Shown here piece after piece: positions 1 through 63,904 of a stretch of 64,000 bases of DNA (positions within the stretch are counted from its first letter, which is position 1; every line of letters starts with the position of its first letter). The notes below the pieces were generated by a model. It searched no databases. It had not been told where the DNA came from and saw only the letters and a program-made list of their open reading frames with translations. This DNA comes from Amorphochlora amoebiformis. Lineage: Eukaryota > Cercozoa > Chlorarachniophyceae. The stretch is from NCBI GenBank assembly GCA_054601695.1, contig BAAHQB010000400.1, positions 62,001 through 126,000 of the forward strand, written 5' to 3'. The translations under genes and the position numbers were made by a program.

Positions 1-15
1 ATGTATACATGTATA

Positions 16-70
<55 letters not shown>

Positions 71-138
71 TGTGTGTGCATATATATGTGGTGTATGTAT
101 GTGTGTGTGTATAATTATTGCGTCTTTATCAATAATAC

Positions 139-175
<37 letters not shown>

Positions 176-300
176 TATAAATACACATGTTAACATTGAT
201 ACATATATTTTTACATATACATATATATATATATATACATACATACACATACATATAACACATACATACATATATATACATTACATACATATATACACAT

Positions 301-331
<31 letters not shown>

Positions 332-404
332 CATCTAATGTATTTATATCTATGCATCATAATATATATATATATATATATATACATTTATGTATATAAG
401 ATGT

Positions 405-27240
<26,836 letters not shown>

Positions 27241-27502
27241 CCGTCGGAGGGGTTGGGTAGTGCCCCGTTGGGGTCGACGGCTGGATGGAAGGCACCGAAG
27301 TTGCGAAAATTTAGTGAACTAGGTTCCGTACCGAATTTATTAAGCTCGAAAGCGTTGATATCTATTCTTCATATCTAAGGTAATAGTCAAAATATATCTA
27401 ATTTATCGGCATTTCCCAAACCCTAATACCGTCCTAACACGTGTCTGGTAAGCAAATTTAGTATTTCTCGGCTGTGGCGCCCAGATCTGCCGAAAGTCAC
27501 CC
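27241..27502. promoter_or_regulatory. Divergent (bidirectional) promoter region
   Basis: 262 bp separate the start codon of the giant gene (minus) from that of TRAPPC2 (plus). It is single-copy sequence with no (TA)n tract, the shortest intergenic space in the window. A single CCCTAA-containing string (cccaaaccctaatacc, about 27415-27430) and an E-box-like cacgtg (27439-27444) are visible. No TATA box can be chosen with confidence. Shared regulation of the two genes is an inference from the spacing alone. Confidence 0.55.
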
Positions 27503-27913
27503 ATGGTATACATCGCGATTGTGGGAAAGGGAGACGTCCTCATATATGAAGCGAAACTTCCGGGTCCATCTTCAGGCAAGGTTCCTCCCGAAAACCAGCT
27601 CCAGTTCATCGTTCATCAGGCTTTAGATTCGTTGGACCACAAGACTTGGTCCGGAACGAGCATGTACCTAAAGCAAGTCGATACTTTCAACAAAATGCCT
27701 GTCTCTGCGTTCGTCACAGCAGGGCATATCAAGTTCATGTTGCTTCATTCAAGTTCTCTGGAGGAAAATGCGATAAAGCAGTTCTTTTATGAGGTGTATA
27801 GGTTGTACATAAAGGTCGCCATGAACCCATTTTATCTGAAAAACACACCGATAACCTCATCGGCGTTCAACGATAGGGTGCGTACTTCTGCGCGAAATTT
27901 TTTTATGAGATAG
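27503..27913 (+). CDS. TRAPPC2: TRAPP complex subunit 2 (sedlin / Trs20)
   Basis: An uninterrupted 136-residue frame, the usual length of TRAPPC2 (about 140 aa). It shows the longin-like layout: an N-terminal beta strand (MVYIAIVGKGDVLIYEA), a helix start NQLQFIVHQALDSLD, MYLKQVDTFNKMPVSAFVTA, GHIKFMLLH, and the C-terminal helix with YRLYIKVAMNPFYLKN, PITSSAFNDRV. The strings SAFVTAGH.kFmLLH and NPFY...sPI.SsAF are diagnostic for the family. Known role: core subunit of the TRAPP tethering complexes (Rab/Ypt1 activation, ER-Golgi and autophagy traffic), cytosolic and peripheral to membranes. It is the only gene in the window without introns. The ATG at 27503 is preceded by a CC-rich leader and the stop is TAG. 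Confidence 0.95.
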   Translation: MVYIAIVGKGDVLIYEAKLPGPSSGKVPPENQLQFIVHQALDSLDHKTWSGTSMYLKQVDTFNKMPVSAFVTAGHIKFMLLHSSSLEENAIKQFFYEVYRLYIKVAMNPFYLKNTPITSSAFNDRVRTSARNFFMR

Positions 27914-28045
27914 TTTGAATGATCAATTGTGATTTCGTCAATAACTAGAATTGTGTACATGTACACGTCACTTATGCATCAATGAGTACAATAAGCACAT
28001 TTGTTTGATAGCCTCGGAACAACTATCGAAGTAGTATGGTATCGC

Positions 28046-28087
<42 letters not shown>

Positions 28088-28152
28088 GTATACTTTGACA
28101 GAACTTCAATTATCGTAGAATGAATCTATACGGTAGACAAAACCATATCTAG

Positions 28153-28196
<44 letters not shown>

Positions 28197-28558
28197 CTAG
28201 ATTATAATATTAGGTTAGTATATCATACACATACCATGATGTGTATAAATCATGATATATATCATCTAGATCATATAGTTATAAATATCATGATATAATA
28301 TATATATACTAGATATATAGAATATTTCAAAATATGATATCTATATATAATATATATATAGGGGAGAGAGAGGGGGGGAGATAGATAGATATATATATAG
28401 AGAAAGAGAGAGAGAGAGAGGAAGACAGATAGGGAGAGCGAGTGAAGAGAGATAGAAGACAGAAAGAAGAGAGAAAGGAGACAAGAAAGCGACAAGAAAG
28501 AGACCCGAAAGGGGAAAAGAGAGAAAGAGAAGAAGGGTATGTATCGATAATATGATTC

Positions 28559-28622
<64 letters not shown>

Positions 28623-28649
28623 CATACATTCTATCTAAATATAAATATA

Positions 28650-28724
<75 letters not shown>

Positions 28725-28869
28725 GTATTACTCTAGTACTCTGGGTTATTTCTACTGCACACATATATATATGTGTGTATGTATGTATATATATGAATAC
28801 AAGTATATATATATATATGTGTGTGTGTGTATGTATGTATATATGTAATATTATGTACGTACACGTACG

Positions 28870-28910
<41 letters not shown>

Positions 28911-29356
28911 TATATACATATATATATGTATGTACACACTAGCATATGCAGCATATTCATACATAAAAATATATACATAAATACATACACACATATATAT
29001 ACCATGATACACATACATATATATCATGATATCACATAGTACATGTATACTGTACTATACATACACATATACATGTATGTATACATACATACATATATAT
29101 ACACTAGATATATGCATATATGCATACATTTTACATACTATGTATGATACATACTAGATATACATGTATATGTATATATGTATATATGTATATATGTATT
29201 TACTAGTATATATATGTGTATGTATGTATATAATACTATATATATATGTAGTGTCTAGAGTGATGTCTAAGTTGTATTGTGCAGTAACATCTAGAACATA
29301 TACGTTCACATTCTGGACCGTGATAGTTAAGTATTGTATATATACTAGATTTGTAT

Positions 29357-29400
<44 letters not shown>

Positions 29401-29789
29401 TATATATATATATATATATATCTAAATCTAATATCTATACATACATAATATATACACATTACATATTTATACATGTAAACATACATATATACACATACAT
29501 ATGTACACATACAATTATAATCCGATGGCATTGATATCGGTACAGTCTACATAATCATCACTTAACGTAACCATGGGATGCGAAACGTTGAATAGAAAGC
29601 TCAAAATCGCTATTTCACGTCGGATCGCAAATCCGAAAAAAAAAAGTTATTTGAGCCAAAAATTGGTCCAATCCCGATCTGAGCGTTATATTGAGTATTA
29701 TATGCCATCTGAGTTGTTTTCCGGGCTTTTATATATTTGGGATCTGAGTGGATTTTACTAATGTATGTAAAAACTGAGTATGTACGTAT

Positions 29790-29853
<64 letters not shown>

Positions 29854-29893
29854 ACTATATATATATATATATATTACATATGTGTATATACAT

Positions 29894-29928
<35 letters not shown>

Positions 29929-30697
29929 TGTGTACATAATATAAGTCTAAAAATAAAAAACACACACATTTTGAGAACAGACACGTGCCTGGTTCCACTG
30001 AGTGAAGGTATCATGTTGGTGTTATCTCATTGAGATCCTCAAATTCAAATGTGCCGGTAACATGTTTCTCTCACTTCCCCTCCCTGTTCATCTCCACCTG
30101 GCCCCAAAATGCAAATTCCAAAGGACCGCGAAATCTCCCCTCTCGCTCTCACCAAGTCCCTAATCTCACGAATTTGCCCATCTCCCTTGCTCAATTTTTG
30201 TCAATATCTTGCTGTTTGCCGTCACCAAGTAAACGGTCACCAACGTTCGCACATAGCTCGTGTAGAAGCGAACACCCCGGGCCCCGGCGCTGCCGACCCA
30301 CCATCAACAAAACCTGACCACATGCTCGAACACATGCACACACGCACGCACACACACACACATGCAATTACATACGCATGCACAAGTAGCATGTTACACA
30401 ATCACACACGCACACACACAGTAACACACTTTGGAATCATTTTTCGAAAAAATGCCCCAAGTTCTCTCGTTCTTCAGCTGCTTTTGACTGAGAGAAAAGT
30501 GAGTCCATTCGGTGAAATCAGATGCAGTAAGATGTATGATATACGCCAGGGAGGGGCAGAGGGGATGGCAAAACCGCGGTCCACATCAGAATTCTGCCCC
30601 ATTGAGAGGCCGACTTTTTATTTAGAGAACCGACTTTTTATTTATTGGATCTTGGTACATTGTCTTGAACCCTCTTCATCCGACTTCGACTGTGGTC
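27914..30697. other. Intergenic: (TA)n, a GA-rich tract and low-copy sequence, no supported gene
   Basis: (TA)n tracts at 28047-28089, 28158-28192, 28561-28722, 28877-28925, 29361-29420 and 29792-29926. A purine-rich stretch lies at 28362-28535 (gagaga/gaaaga). Between 28200 and 28330 and between 29030 and 29350 the sequence repeats catgatat/ctagatat and atacatgtat-type motifs, probably degenerate offspring of TA arrays. 29520-29780 and 29950-30690 are single-copy and GC-richer, with an (AC)n run at 30335-30420. A 234-codon frame at 30109-30813 runs through that microsatellite and overlaps exon 1 of the next gene, so I do not support it. A 5' non-coding exon or promoter of the first GT32 gene may lie here. 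Confidence 0.5.
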
Positions 30698-32871
<2,174 letters not shown>

Positions 32872-33323
32872 GACTGACACCGATTAAACTGATGTATTTA
32901 CGATCATGCTAGTCATGTAGCAAGTTACTTTTACGTTTCAAAGTGTTCGTGTCATGAAATTCGATCCACACCACCTTAAACTCATGGTAATATATTAATA
33001 TGTCTTTTATTAACTAGATAAAAAAAAATAGTGATTGATATTAATATCTAGAATATCCGCCAGTATCTAGAGTATCTGTGACACACAATCTATTCGGACC
33101 GTGAATCTGGATGATCAGGGTTGAAGAGTCAAGTAGAAGACTAGATGAGATACATCAGCTAGATACCGTGAAACCGCATCCGCTAGAGATAGGTTAGTTC
33201 AATTTTGTGGAAATAATCTTGATAATAGAGATTTAGAAATCGCTTCAGTAATCAATTACTCTACAGTGCCCCATTGAATATAGAGCTTCAAAGGATATCA
33301 TGCGTGGATGATGTACGTGACTG

Positions 33324-33366
<43 letters not shown>

Positions 33367-33508
33367 ATGTGATATATCATGATATATATATATATATATA
33401 TATATGATATGTGAATCAGAATAATGTGATATACATGTATATATATGAATATATACACACACTCATATGAGTATCTTAGAGTATACACATACACATAATA
33501 TATATATA

Positions 33509-33556
<48 letters not shown>

Positions 33557-33577
33557 GTACGTATACTATACATGTAC

Positions 33578-33656
<79 letters not shown>

Positions 33657-33672
33657 TTGACTACATGCATTG

Positions 33673-33767
<95 letters not shown>

Positions 33768-33839
33768 TATATATATATATACACATACATACATGTCATA
33801 GTATATATATATATACATATATAAATTTATATATATAAT

Positions 33840-33877
<38 letters not shown>

Positions 33878-33912
33878 TCAGGATATGTATATATGATATA
33901 TCAAGTGACATA

Positions 33913-33968
<56 letters not shown>

Positions 33969-34075
33969 AAGTAATAAGCATACATGATATACGACATATT
34001 CTATGATACTAAGGCTACGACTCATGATATATATTCACATCAATGTGACATCAGGATATCATGATGCATATATAA

Positions 34076-34173
<98 letters not shown>

Positions 34174-34290
34174 ACGATATGTATAAATACATATATAATA
34201 TTATATATAAGGAAATATATATATATACATATATATACATATACATATATATATATATATATGTATAAATATATATTTATAAGTATATAC

Positions 34291-34334
<44 letters not shown>

Positions 34335-34538
34335 GTATATATTTATATATACTTGTGTGTATATGTATATGTGTGTATACGTACACATATATATATGTAC
34401 ATATATACATATGTGTGTGTGTGTATATATATACATACATATACATATTCACATATATTTATATATAAATATTTATATATATATATATACATATATTATA
34501 TATATATATATACATATATGTATATATACATATACAAA

Positions 34539-34573
<35 letters not shown>

Positions 34574-34933
34574 TTCATGACTATAGTATAAATGTACAGT
34601 ATCCCATTATACCAGGCTAGTGACATATATTTAAACGGTATTCAAATCTTAGGCTCAGGTCCTGGATGAGATCATTAAGCCATTGACTCCGACAACGGGG
34701 CTGGGATGCTGAGAGCGACCTGGGTTTGGGCTAGCGTGAGTAGGTTTAAGTGGTCATTTGCATTCTGATAAAGGAAATTTTTCGTGCAGTCGGAACGCAG
34801 GTTACAGTACATAATGCTACTATGTGGACTATTAAGACGACTATCATCGATATCGTTGAGTTGACGCTGGCTGTTCTCCTTTTCAAAACCGCAGCAGATC
34901 CAACTCCCTGCTGCGCCCATTACACTTGAACTC
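32872..34933. other. Spacer between GT32 copy A and the decayed gene
   Basis: 32872-33320 is single-copy, with frequent CTAG (tatctagagtatc) and no frame worth calling. 33325-34560 is dominated by (TA)n with islands such as gatatcatgatgcat (34057-34071) and several palindromic atatgatat/catatatg strings. 34580-34933 is single-copy. The 91-codon minus frame at 34950-34675 has no protein-like features. Confidence 0.5.
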
Positions 34934-35770
34934 TTAGTCGGAGGAGTCATCCTGCAAGTTCTCTTTGGTCAAGGTGATCTTCTTGAACCATAAACCGATG
35001 AACTTGTCAATCTGGAACTTCTTGTACTCGAGTGGTGAGAACTGTCTCGGGATTGTGACAGAGTATTCGACCTCTTTGAGCAGCAAGTGGTTTGAACTTT
35101 ATGCTGGTGTACATGGATTTGGCTTCATCGTACATTTGGCTGGGAGCTGTTTCATCTGCTTGGCGTTCGGCCGCTGGATGACCTTCTTGATGTGCACCAT
35201 GCGGATCTCATATATGACGGAAAGCTGAACTCAGATTGCGTTGTTGCCCTTGTTGAAAGCATGCCGAGCCCATGGAACGGCGCGTCTGCCATCTTCGATT
35301 TGTTTGCAATGACGGAGAAGGGTGGGTTACCGAGGTCGGCGATCGAGTTGATATGGTGCAAGTGTTCCTGCTCGACGAGTTCGCTGGCGGTGAGGGTCGG
35401 CTTTGAAACCTGGTGTTGAGCTTTGGGTGGCTGAACTCTATCCTCGAGATCCAGTTCAATCGGTTCTGACAATCGTTAACACTTGGGTGCATCATTGAAG
35501 GCGGCCACTTGAGGGTCTCGCTTCCGAAGTAAGTTGCTGCCGAAGTTCTTGAGCAAGCTGAGCGTTATGCTGGGAAAAAACCAGCCATGTAGTTTTAGTG
35601 GATCCATTTCCATCGGTGAGTCAGGCCTTCTTGGGAACGGAGGTGATAGCGTTCTTGGGAACGGAGGTGATAGCATTCTTGGGAACGGAGGTGCTAGCAT
35701 TCTTTACCGCTCTCTTTTGGGGCTCTGTGAGGCCGAAGTGGTCCTTCTCGTCCCTCTGCATCGGTTGGTT
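34934..35770 (-). pseudogene. Decayed, unrecognised protein gene between the GT32 copies
   Basis: Read on the minus strand, protein-like text switches frame several times. Segments seen: QRDEKDHFGLTEPQKRAVKN followed by three repeats of AITSVPKN (a 24-bp tandem repeat, about 35632-35702); TASELVEQEHLHHINSIADL; EIRMVHIKKVIQRPNAKQMK; YDEAKSMYTSIKF; EVEYSVTIPRQFSPLEYKKF followed by QIDKFIGLWFKKITLTKENL and an acidic end DDSSD before a TAA at about 34936-34934. No splice sites explain all the changes of frame, so frameshifts are more likely. I do not recognise the family. It could be a captured mobile-element or viral gene or a dead host gene; nothing decides this. Confidence 0.4.
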
Positions 35771-36173
35771 GTGGCGGGAACAAATTTCATTTTGTTGAAC
35801 CTATGGGGCCATGCCGAATTATTATCTAGTCTAATCTATCCTAAGACTATCGAATATTATATTCCATTAGAGGTTTATTGGCTCTAACATTGTTAAGCAA
35901 TTCAGTAACCGGCACTGACGGGCCAGTGACGACTGACTTAACGTTCACTAAAATTGCCCGCGAAATCGTCACCCAGGGATTCCAAGATGCGCTAAAGACA
36001 CGTCCAATAATAATAATTGGGGTTGTGCCAAACGATTGTTTAGTCAGCTTCTATTCAGTATTCCTTTTTTTCATGTCGGATAGCAGCCGAATTGTTTTTT
36101 TTAAAAAGTCAATTCACCGATATTTGTCCCAACCATTCAGGGTCGTGCCTGAACATCCGACTTGACTGTCCTC
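35771..36173. other. Single-copy spacer before GT32 copy B
   Basis: About 400 bp without (TA)n. A 95-codon plus frame from 35878 has no recognisable motif and is interrupted by low-complexity Phe runs, so it is not called. The promoter of GT32 copy B must lie here or in the first part of the duplicated unit (from about 36155). Confidence 0.35.
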
Positions 36174-36897
36174 ATGGCTTCTCGGGCTGTGACTGAGGTC
36201 GTCTTGGCGGCGAGTGTTGCCTTGTGCTACAATCCTGTCGCCAGTCCTCAAAATCCACTTATTTCATCGAACGCTACAAAGTAAGCTAACATCTCTCCGA
36301 CTATAGAGTGTCATAAAACTCATCCTCCGACTATCGACTCTTAAAAACTCAACCAGTACGTCTCGATCTCACGAACATTTCCGCTTTTCCAGGTCACTCG
36401 CTACCGTATATGAGACAATGTTATGGACGGACTTTACTTTGCATGACTTTGATCCCAGAAAAAACTCAATGCGATCTCTCACAATACCCAAAAAAATCCA
36501 TCATGTATGGCACTCTTGGACGCCAGGAGCACAACCCCCTCAACAGTACATTGAGTGGGAACGCAAACTTAAGAGCTTGCACCCAAGTTGGGAATTCACA
36601 CGATGGGGGAACAAAAATAGTCGGAAGTTGATCGAGGACCACTACCCTTCGTTCTTGTCAACGTACGATTCGTACGATAAGCCTGTCAAGCGAAGCGACG
36701 CGATCCGATATTTTATTTTGCATCGTCATGGAGGTTTGTATATGGATATGAGCTTTCTGCCTCTCGAGAACGTCGAGGATCTTCTCAAGGTCTGTGCGTA
36801 CAAATATGTGTATGTAAATATTTTTACAAGTGAAATTAATAAATTCATTATTAATATTGAATACCCCATTTAATGCACAGCTCTGCTACCTCCACAC

Positions 36898-36960
<63 letters not shown>

Positions 36961-36978
36961 GTATATAGATACACACAC

Positions 36979-37074
<96 letters not shown>

Positions 37075-37118
37075 AATATATATATACACATATATATATA
37101 CATATATACAACACCTCA

Positions 37119-37169
<51 letters not shown>

Positions 37170-37655
37170 ATGTGTGTATAATATATATTGTGTGTATATA
37201 TATATATATGTCAAAGTGTATAATTCATAGTTATTATTACGACATACATTAGCAAATGCACATCTCTATTACCTCTGTCCCTCTGTCTCATATTTTCATT
37301 TCCTCTTTCTATACTATGCCTTATGTTATCATTACTCACCACTATTTTGAATGCCAAATCATTTAGGGCTTCGAGTTTGTTTGCGCGGTCGAAAACCCTG
37401 GGAACCATCAAATTAACATGGCGTTTATGGCCTCTATGAAAGAACACCCTCTTCTCGAAAAGATAGTCAACGGTTCTCTCCAAAAGCAAGCCAAGCGCCA
37501 TGTGCTCAGAGCGACCGGTACATACTAATACATCGGAAATATTCCGATATAAGAGAAATGAGAATGTCATGATATGGGTCGAATATTCACAACTTTGACG
37601 GATAGGGGTTATATTCCAGCTCCGGTACTGGCGGCTTATATACACATATATACAC

Positions 37656-37687
<32 letters not shown>

Positions 37688-37792
37688 AATGAAAATATAT
37701 TCGCTTTTCCCTGCATACACAGATCCACCTACCAATATCAATTTTAATGTGTTCTCTCTCTTCATTCTCAACATGCGATCCATATTTAATAC

Positions 37793-37839
<47 letters not shown>

Positions 37840-37860
37840 AGATATATATACACATATATA

Positions 37861-37891
<31 letters not shown>

Positions 37892-37897
37892 GATGCA

Positions 37898-37937
<40 letters not shown>

Positions 37938-38027
37938 GGGCGTGCCTGAGACTATGTGCGTGTGTGAGAGACTGTATGTAAATATGTGTACATAAGTATA
38001 CATTTATATACATACATATTATATATA

Positions 38028-38065
<38 letters not shown>

Positions 38066-38322
38066 ACAAATAATAACTAGGGCCCTTGTTCATTTCGAAT
38101 GAGGTAAATCATTTTCTTACGGACGAAAACATGAAATCGAAAAGTTCGCGCGAAAAGTTCGGAATTCTGCCTCGCAAATTTGTTTACCCATTCGGCTGGT
38201 GGGACGGCGAGGACCTGTCCGTAGCAGCTTCGGAATGCCTAGCGGATGCCAGCAAGTGTAAAGGAACCTACCCCGACGCCTATGTAGTTAAGGAATGGGT
38301 CGCATCTTGGGCTCTTTTTTAA
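36174..38322 (+). CDS. GT32-like glycosyltransferase, copy B, four exons
   Basis: Exons 36174-36280, 36393-36789, 37367-37517 and 38081-38322 (897 nt, 298 aa). The first three exons have exactly the lengths of copy A (107, 397, 151) and the same phases. Protein identity with copy A is very high in exon 2. The catalytic motif is again GGLYMDMSF. Differences: the leader reads [20 protein letters not shown], with Thr-Glu in place of Ile-Val, so it is less hydrophobic; the C terminus ends VASWALF, about 10 residues shorter. Introns 2 and 3 are 577 and 563 nt against 330 and 804 in copy A, the difference being (TA)n and neighbouring sequence. A working gene is likely because all splice sites and the frame are intact. 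Confidence 0.82.
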
Positions 38323-38959
38323 CGACTTACATGAAGAAATTGTGACAGTAGTGATATATTTACAATCATGTAACTTCAACTCGATACTTTTTACGTTTTG
38401 AAGTTGTGTTCGGTGTCTTTTTTTTTGGAACACATTATGACTAGATACATGGTAGCTACTAGTGATAAGTATCTATATGCTAGTATCTAGAGTATACTGA
38501 ACTATATATACTCGGCGTCATACCATTGATACAACCATTATGTCTGTATGTCTGATACATAAGGCTTGTGTCTATTATTATGTAGTACATACTGGACATA
38601 CTTACAGCAGAAAGCTTGCATGAAGATTTACTGGATTTAAAACGAAACTTCATTTTTTGGTATTAACGCTTAAGCCCATGATTGTACATTTGTTGAGATT
38701 TGGCATGATCCGATCTAGCGATCTGCGATCGAGTCAGCCGTGTCAATATCAACATTGCCGATAACTTGAAATCATTTCTCACATTATAATAGTTCTAGTA
38801 GTCATACTAGTTATACTCTGGCGACGGCCGCATGGCACTTTGCTTGTTGCTAACTATAGCTCTCATATCACAGATCCGAAGCACAAACGGTCAACTCAAA
38901 GACTTTGTTTAAACCTGAGGACATTAACGAAAGATGTATATATATATATATATTATATA

Positions 38960-39043
<84 letters not shown>

Positions 39044-39121
39044 ATTTACATATATATTATATATATATATGTATATACAAACATATATATACATACATAC
39101 ACATATATACATAATACATAC

Positions 39122-39230
<109 letters not shown>

Positions 39231-39569
39231 CATATATGATCTAATAGAGTCAGGAAATAGAAAGAAGGTTTGAATCTATGAATTGATGAATTTATGAATA
39301 TTTATGAATATTTATGAATATTTATGAATTCACTGAGGACAGACATATCATAGTATAATTATATATATATATATCATAGTATATATATATATATATATAT
39401 ATTGTAAATAGTACAGACATATGTATGTATTTATATTAACAATGACACACGCAATCTACTACTCCATGGTAACATGTTGCCAGTTTACATATAGTTCATA
39501 TATATATATATATATATACAAATATAATATATTATATACTATGTGTACATATTTACATATATATATATA

Positions 39570-39601
<32 letters not shown>

Positions 39602-39627
39602 TATATTATGTACTATGTGTACATATT

Positions 39628-39681
<54 letters not shown>

Positions 39682-39716
39682 AAGACATATATTTGACAAT
39701 TTACATATGTAATGAT

Positions 39717-39748
<32 letters not shown>

Positions 39749-39873
39749 GTATTTACAAATACATATATATATATATCTAGTATATACATACACATATATA
39801 TATATATATATAATATATATATATATGTATATATGTATATATGTGTGTATTGAAATACAACATATATTGAAGT

Positions 39874-40004
39874 ACAACATACATCTATACTTATATTACT
39901 TTAATTACAAATATTATCTCTATGGCATGTGTGTGAAACATACATCTATACTTATATTACCTAAATTAATTACAAATATTATCTCTATGGCATGTGTGTG
40001 AATG
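39874..40004 (+). repeat. Direct tandem duplication, unit about 65 bp
   Basis: Two adjacent copies of a unit running from acatacatctatacttatatta to ctatggcatgtgtgtgaa (about 39874-39935 and 39937-40004). The second has a short insertion (cctaaattaatt against ctttaatt). There is no (TA)n between the copies, unlike the exon-edge repeats elsewhere. No coding content. Confidence 0.75.
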
Positions 40005-40065
40005 ATATTATTACCGGTTTACATATATATATATATATATATATATTTAGATATTGACATATTGC

Positions 40066-40097
<32 letters not shown>

Positions 40098-40259
40098 ATA
40101 TACATATGTATATGTGCTGTTCAGCTTCTTCTTTAGTAGAAATGCGGTTTCTTATTTGTAGTATACTTTATATATGTGTATGTACATGTGTATGTATGTA
40201 TACATATGTGTATGTATATATATATATATATGTATGTATGTATGTATGTATATATATAC

Positions 40260-40307
<48 letters not shown>

Positions 40308-40367
40308 CCACATTATATACACAGTGTGCACATGCAAATTCTCATATTTTCTATTATATATGCCTGC

Positions 40368-40423
<56 letters not shown>

Positions 40424-40645
40424 GTGTATGTATCTACATACTTTACATATATAATATAATCATATGTAGTATATATATATATGTATTCAGGATAGATTTA
40501 CACATTCATTATACATGTACATATATATATATATACTCATATACATATATATATACATATATATATATATATGTATATATACGCACATATATATATATGT
40601 AATATATATTATATATATCTATGTATACACATAAATGATATATAT

Positions 40646-40690
<45 letters not shown>

Positions 40691-40888
40691 CATATACCTG
40701 CCCTTATACAATATATGTATATATATTCATATAGACATATTAAATACATACATATATCTGCTCTAATATATATATATATATATAATATATGTAGATATTA
40801 TATATAAAACATATGTAACTATACTGTTTCGCCAGCAAATCCAGATGGGTCAGGGCTCGAATGACTCCATAGCCTGAGTGTATATATC

Positions 40889-40964
40889 TCCTTTTTTTCC
40901 TCTTTTTTTTTTCCCTCATTTTTTTTTTTCCCTCTTTTCTTTTTTTCCCTCTCTTTTTTTTTTC

Positions 40965-40995
<31 letters not shown>

Positions 40996-41240
40996 CATTT
41001 TTTTTTTTTCAATTTTTTTTTTCTCTCTTTTTTTTTTTTTCCCTCTTTTCTTTTCCACTTTCTTTTTTTCTCTCTTGACTTCTTCTCTTTCCTTTTTTTC
41101 CTTTCTCTCTCTCTTTTTCTCTCTGTATGTCTCTCTGACTGACTGTATTTCAATCTTTGTATCTTCTCTTTCTCTCACTCTCTGAGTATATTACAATCTC
41201 TTTTTTTCTCTATCTTTTTGTGTTCTGTGATTCTCAAATA
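40889..41240 (+). repeat. Long pyrimidine (T/C) tract
   Basis: About 350 bp almost entirely of T and C on the plus strand (ttttttcccctctttt pattern, later ctctctttttctctctg). The Lys/Glu-rich minus frame over it (119 codons) is a by-product. The tract follows a single-copy island (40820-40880) whose sequence cagatgggtcagggctcgaa resembles exon 19 of the giant gene (cagatgagtcagggttcc), possibly by chance. Confidence 0.7.
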
Positions 41241-41291
41241 TGTTTATGTTATATAGATATGTTTTATATATATATATATATATTCTCATGT

Positions 41292-41331
<40 letters not shown>

Positions 41332-41407
41332 ATATATATAATATATATATATATATTATATATAGATATAGATATTGTACATATATATATATATATATAT
41401 TATATAT

Positions 41408-41466
<59 letters not shown>

Positions 41467-41554
41467 CATACCTGGCAAAGGCAAGACCTCCTCTCGTTTG
41501 GTTCTTTTTGTCCTATTTGTATGCAAGCAATATATATATATATATACATATATG

Positions 41555-41608
<54 letters not shown>

Positions 41609-41710
41609 TATTGTTATAGAATATATATATATATATCTATATCTATATTTATATATATATATATATGTGTATATATGTGTTATATGTTTGTGTGTGTGAA
41701 TATGTATATA

Positions 41711-41748
<38 letters not shown>

Positions 41749-41984
41749 TTGGTTATGTTTATGTTTGCTACAGATTAATATGTATATATATATATATTAT
41801 ATAGTATACATTACATATATATATATATATATTGATCTATTTGTATACCTTAAATATTGATACATGCATATGTGTAAAGAAAAATTGATATAAATCTAAT
41901 ATATATACACATATACTTATATTTATATACAGATCTGAATATTCATATATATATATACACACACACACACATATATATATAAAT

Positions 41985-42039
<55 letters not shown>

Positions 42040-42085
42040 CAATATACATATATCAGATACACAATAACCAATTTCACGCTATATG

Positions 42086-42168
42086 CGTGACCACGAGGTG
42101 TATCACTTGCCATGTTTCGGTAAATTTATCTAAATTGGTGCACATGCATCGAATGCCCCGTGGTCACG
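42086..42168. repeat. Inverted repeat, 10-bp arms with 63-nt loop, beyond RING gene stop
   Basis: cgtgaccacg at 42086-42095 and its exact reverse complement cgtggtcacg at 42159-42168. The loop contains ggtaaatttatctaaattggtg, and a similar gtaaattggtgacc follows at about 42190. It lies 56-138 nt beyond the proposed stop of the RING gene, in its 3' region. Possible 3'-end hairpin or remnant of a small mobile element. Confidence 0.5.
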
Positions 42169-42223
42169 TGGAATCTTTGGGTGATATTACGTAAATTGGT
42201 GACCTTAGCTTTGGAAGGTGCAG

Positions 42224-63188
<20,965 letters not shown>

Positions 63189-63189
63189 G

Positions 63190-63240
<51 letters not shown>

Positions 63241-63269
63241 CCCGACCGCATATTTCACTTCAATATCAG

Positions 63270-63314
<45 letters not shown>

Positions 63315-63418
63315 CCCGACAGCATATCTCACTTCAATATCAGGTCATATATATATATATATATATTAGGTACATATTATTTTAAATATAACCACAGATG
63401 TATATATATATATGTGTG

Positions 63419-63466
<48 letters not shown>

Positions 63467-63469
63467 CAT

Positions 63470-63567
<98 letters not shown>

Positions 63568-63608
63568 AAATCGCAAATCCACTCAACCCGTCCACAGTTC
63601 CATGTCAG

Positions 63609-63701
<93 letters not shown>

Positions 63702-63730
63702 CATATATATATCTATATATATATAAATAT

Positions 63731-63764
<34 letters not shown>

Positions 63765-63833
63765 TATAGTCTATGTAAACATATATTAGATATGTATATA
63801 TCATTATCTATATATATATATATTACATATGCA

Positions 63834-63904
<71 letters not shown>

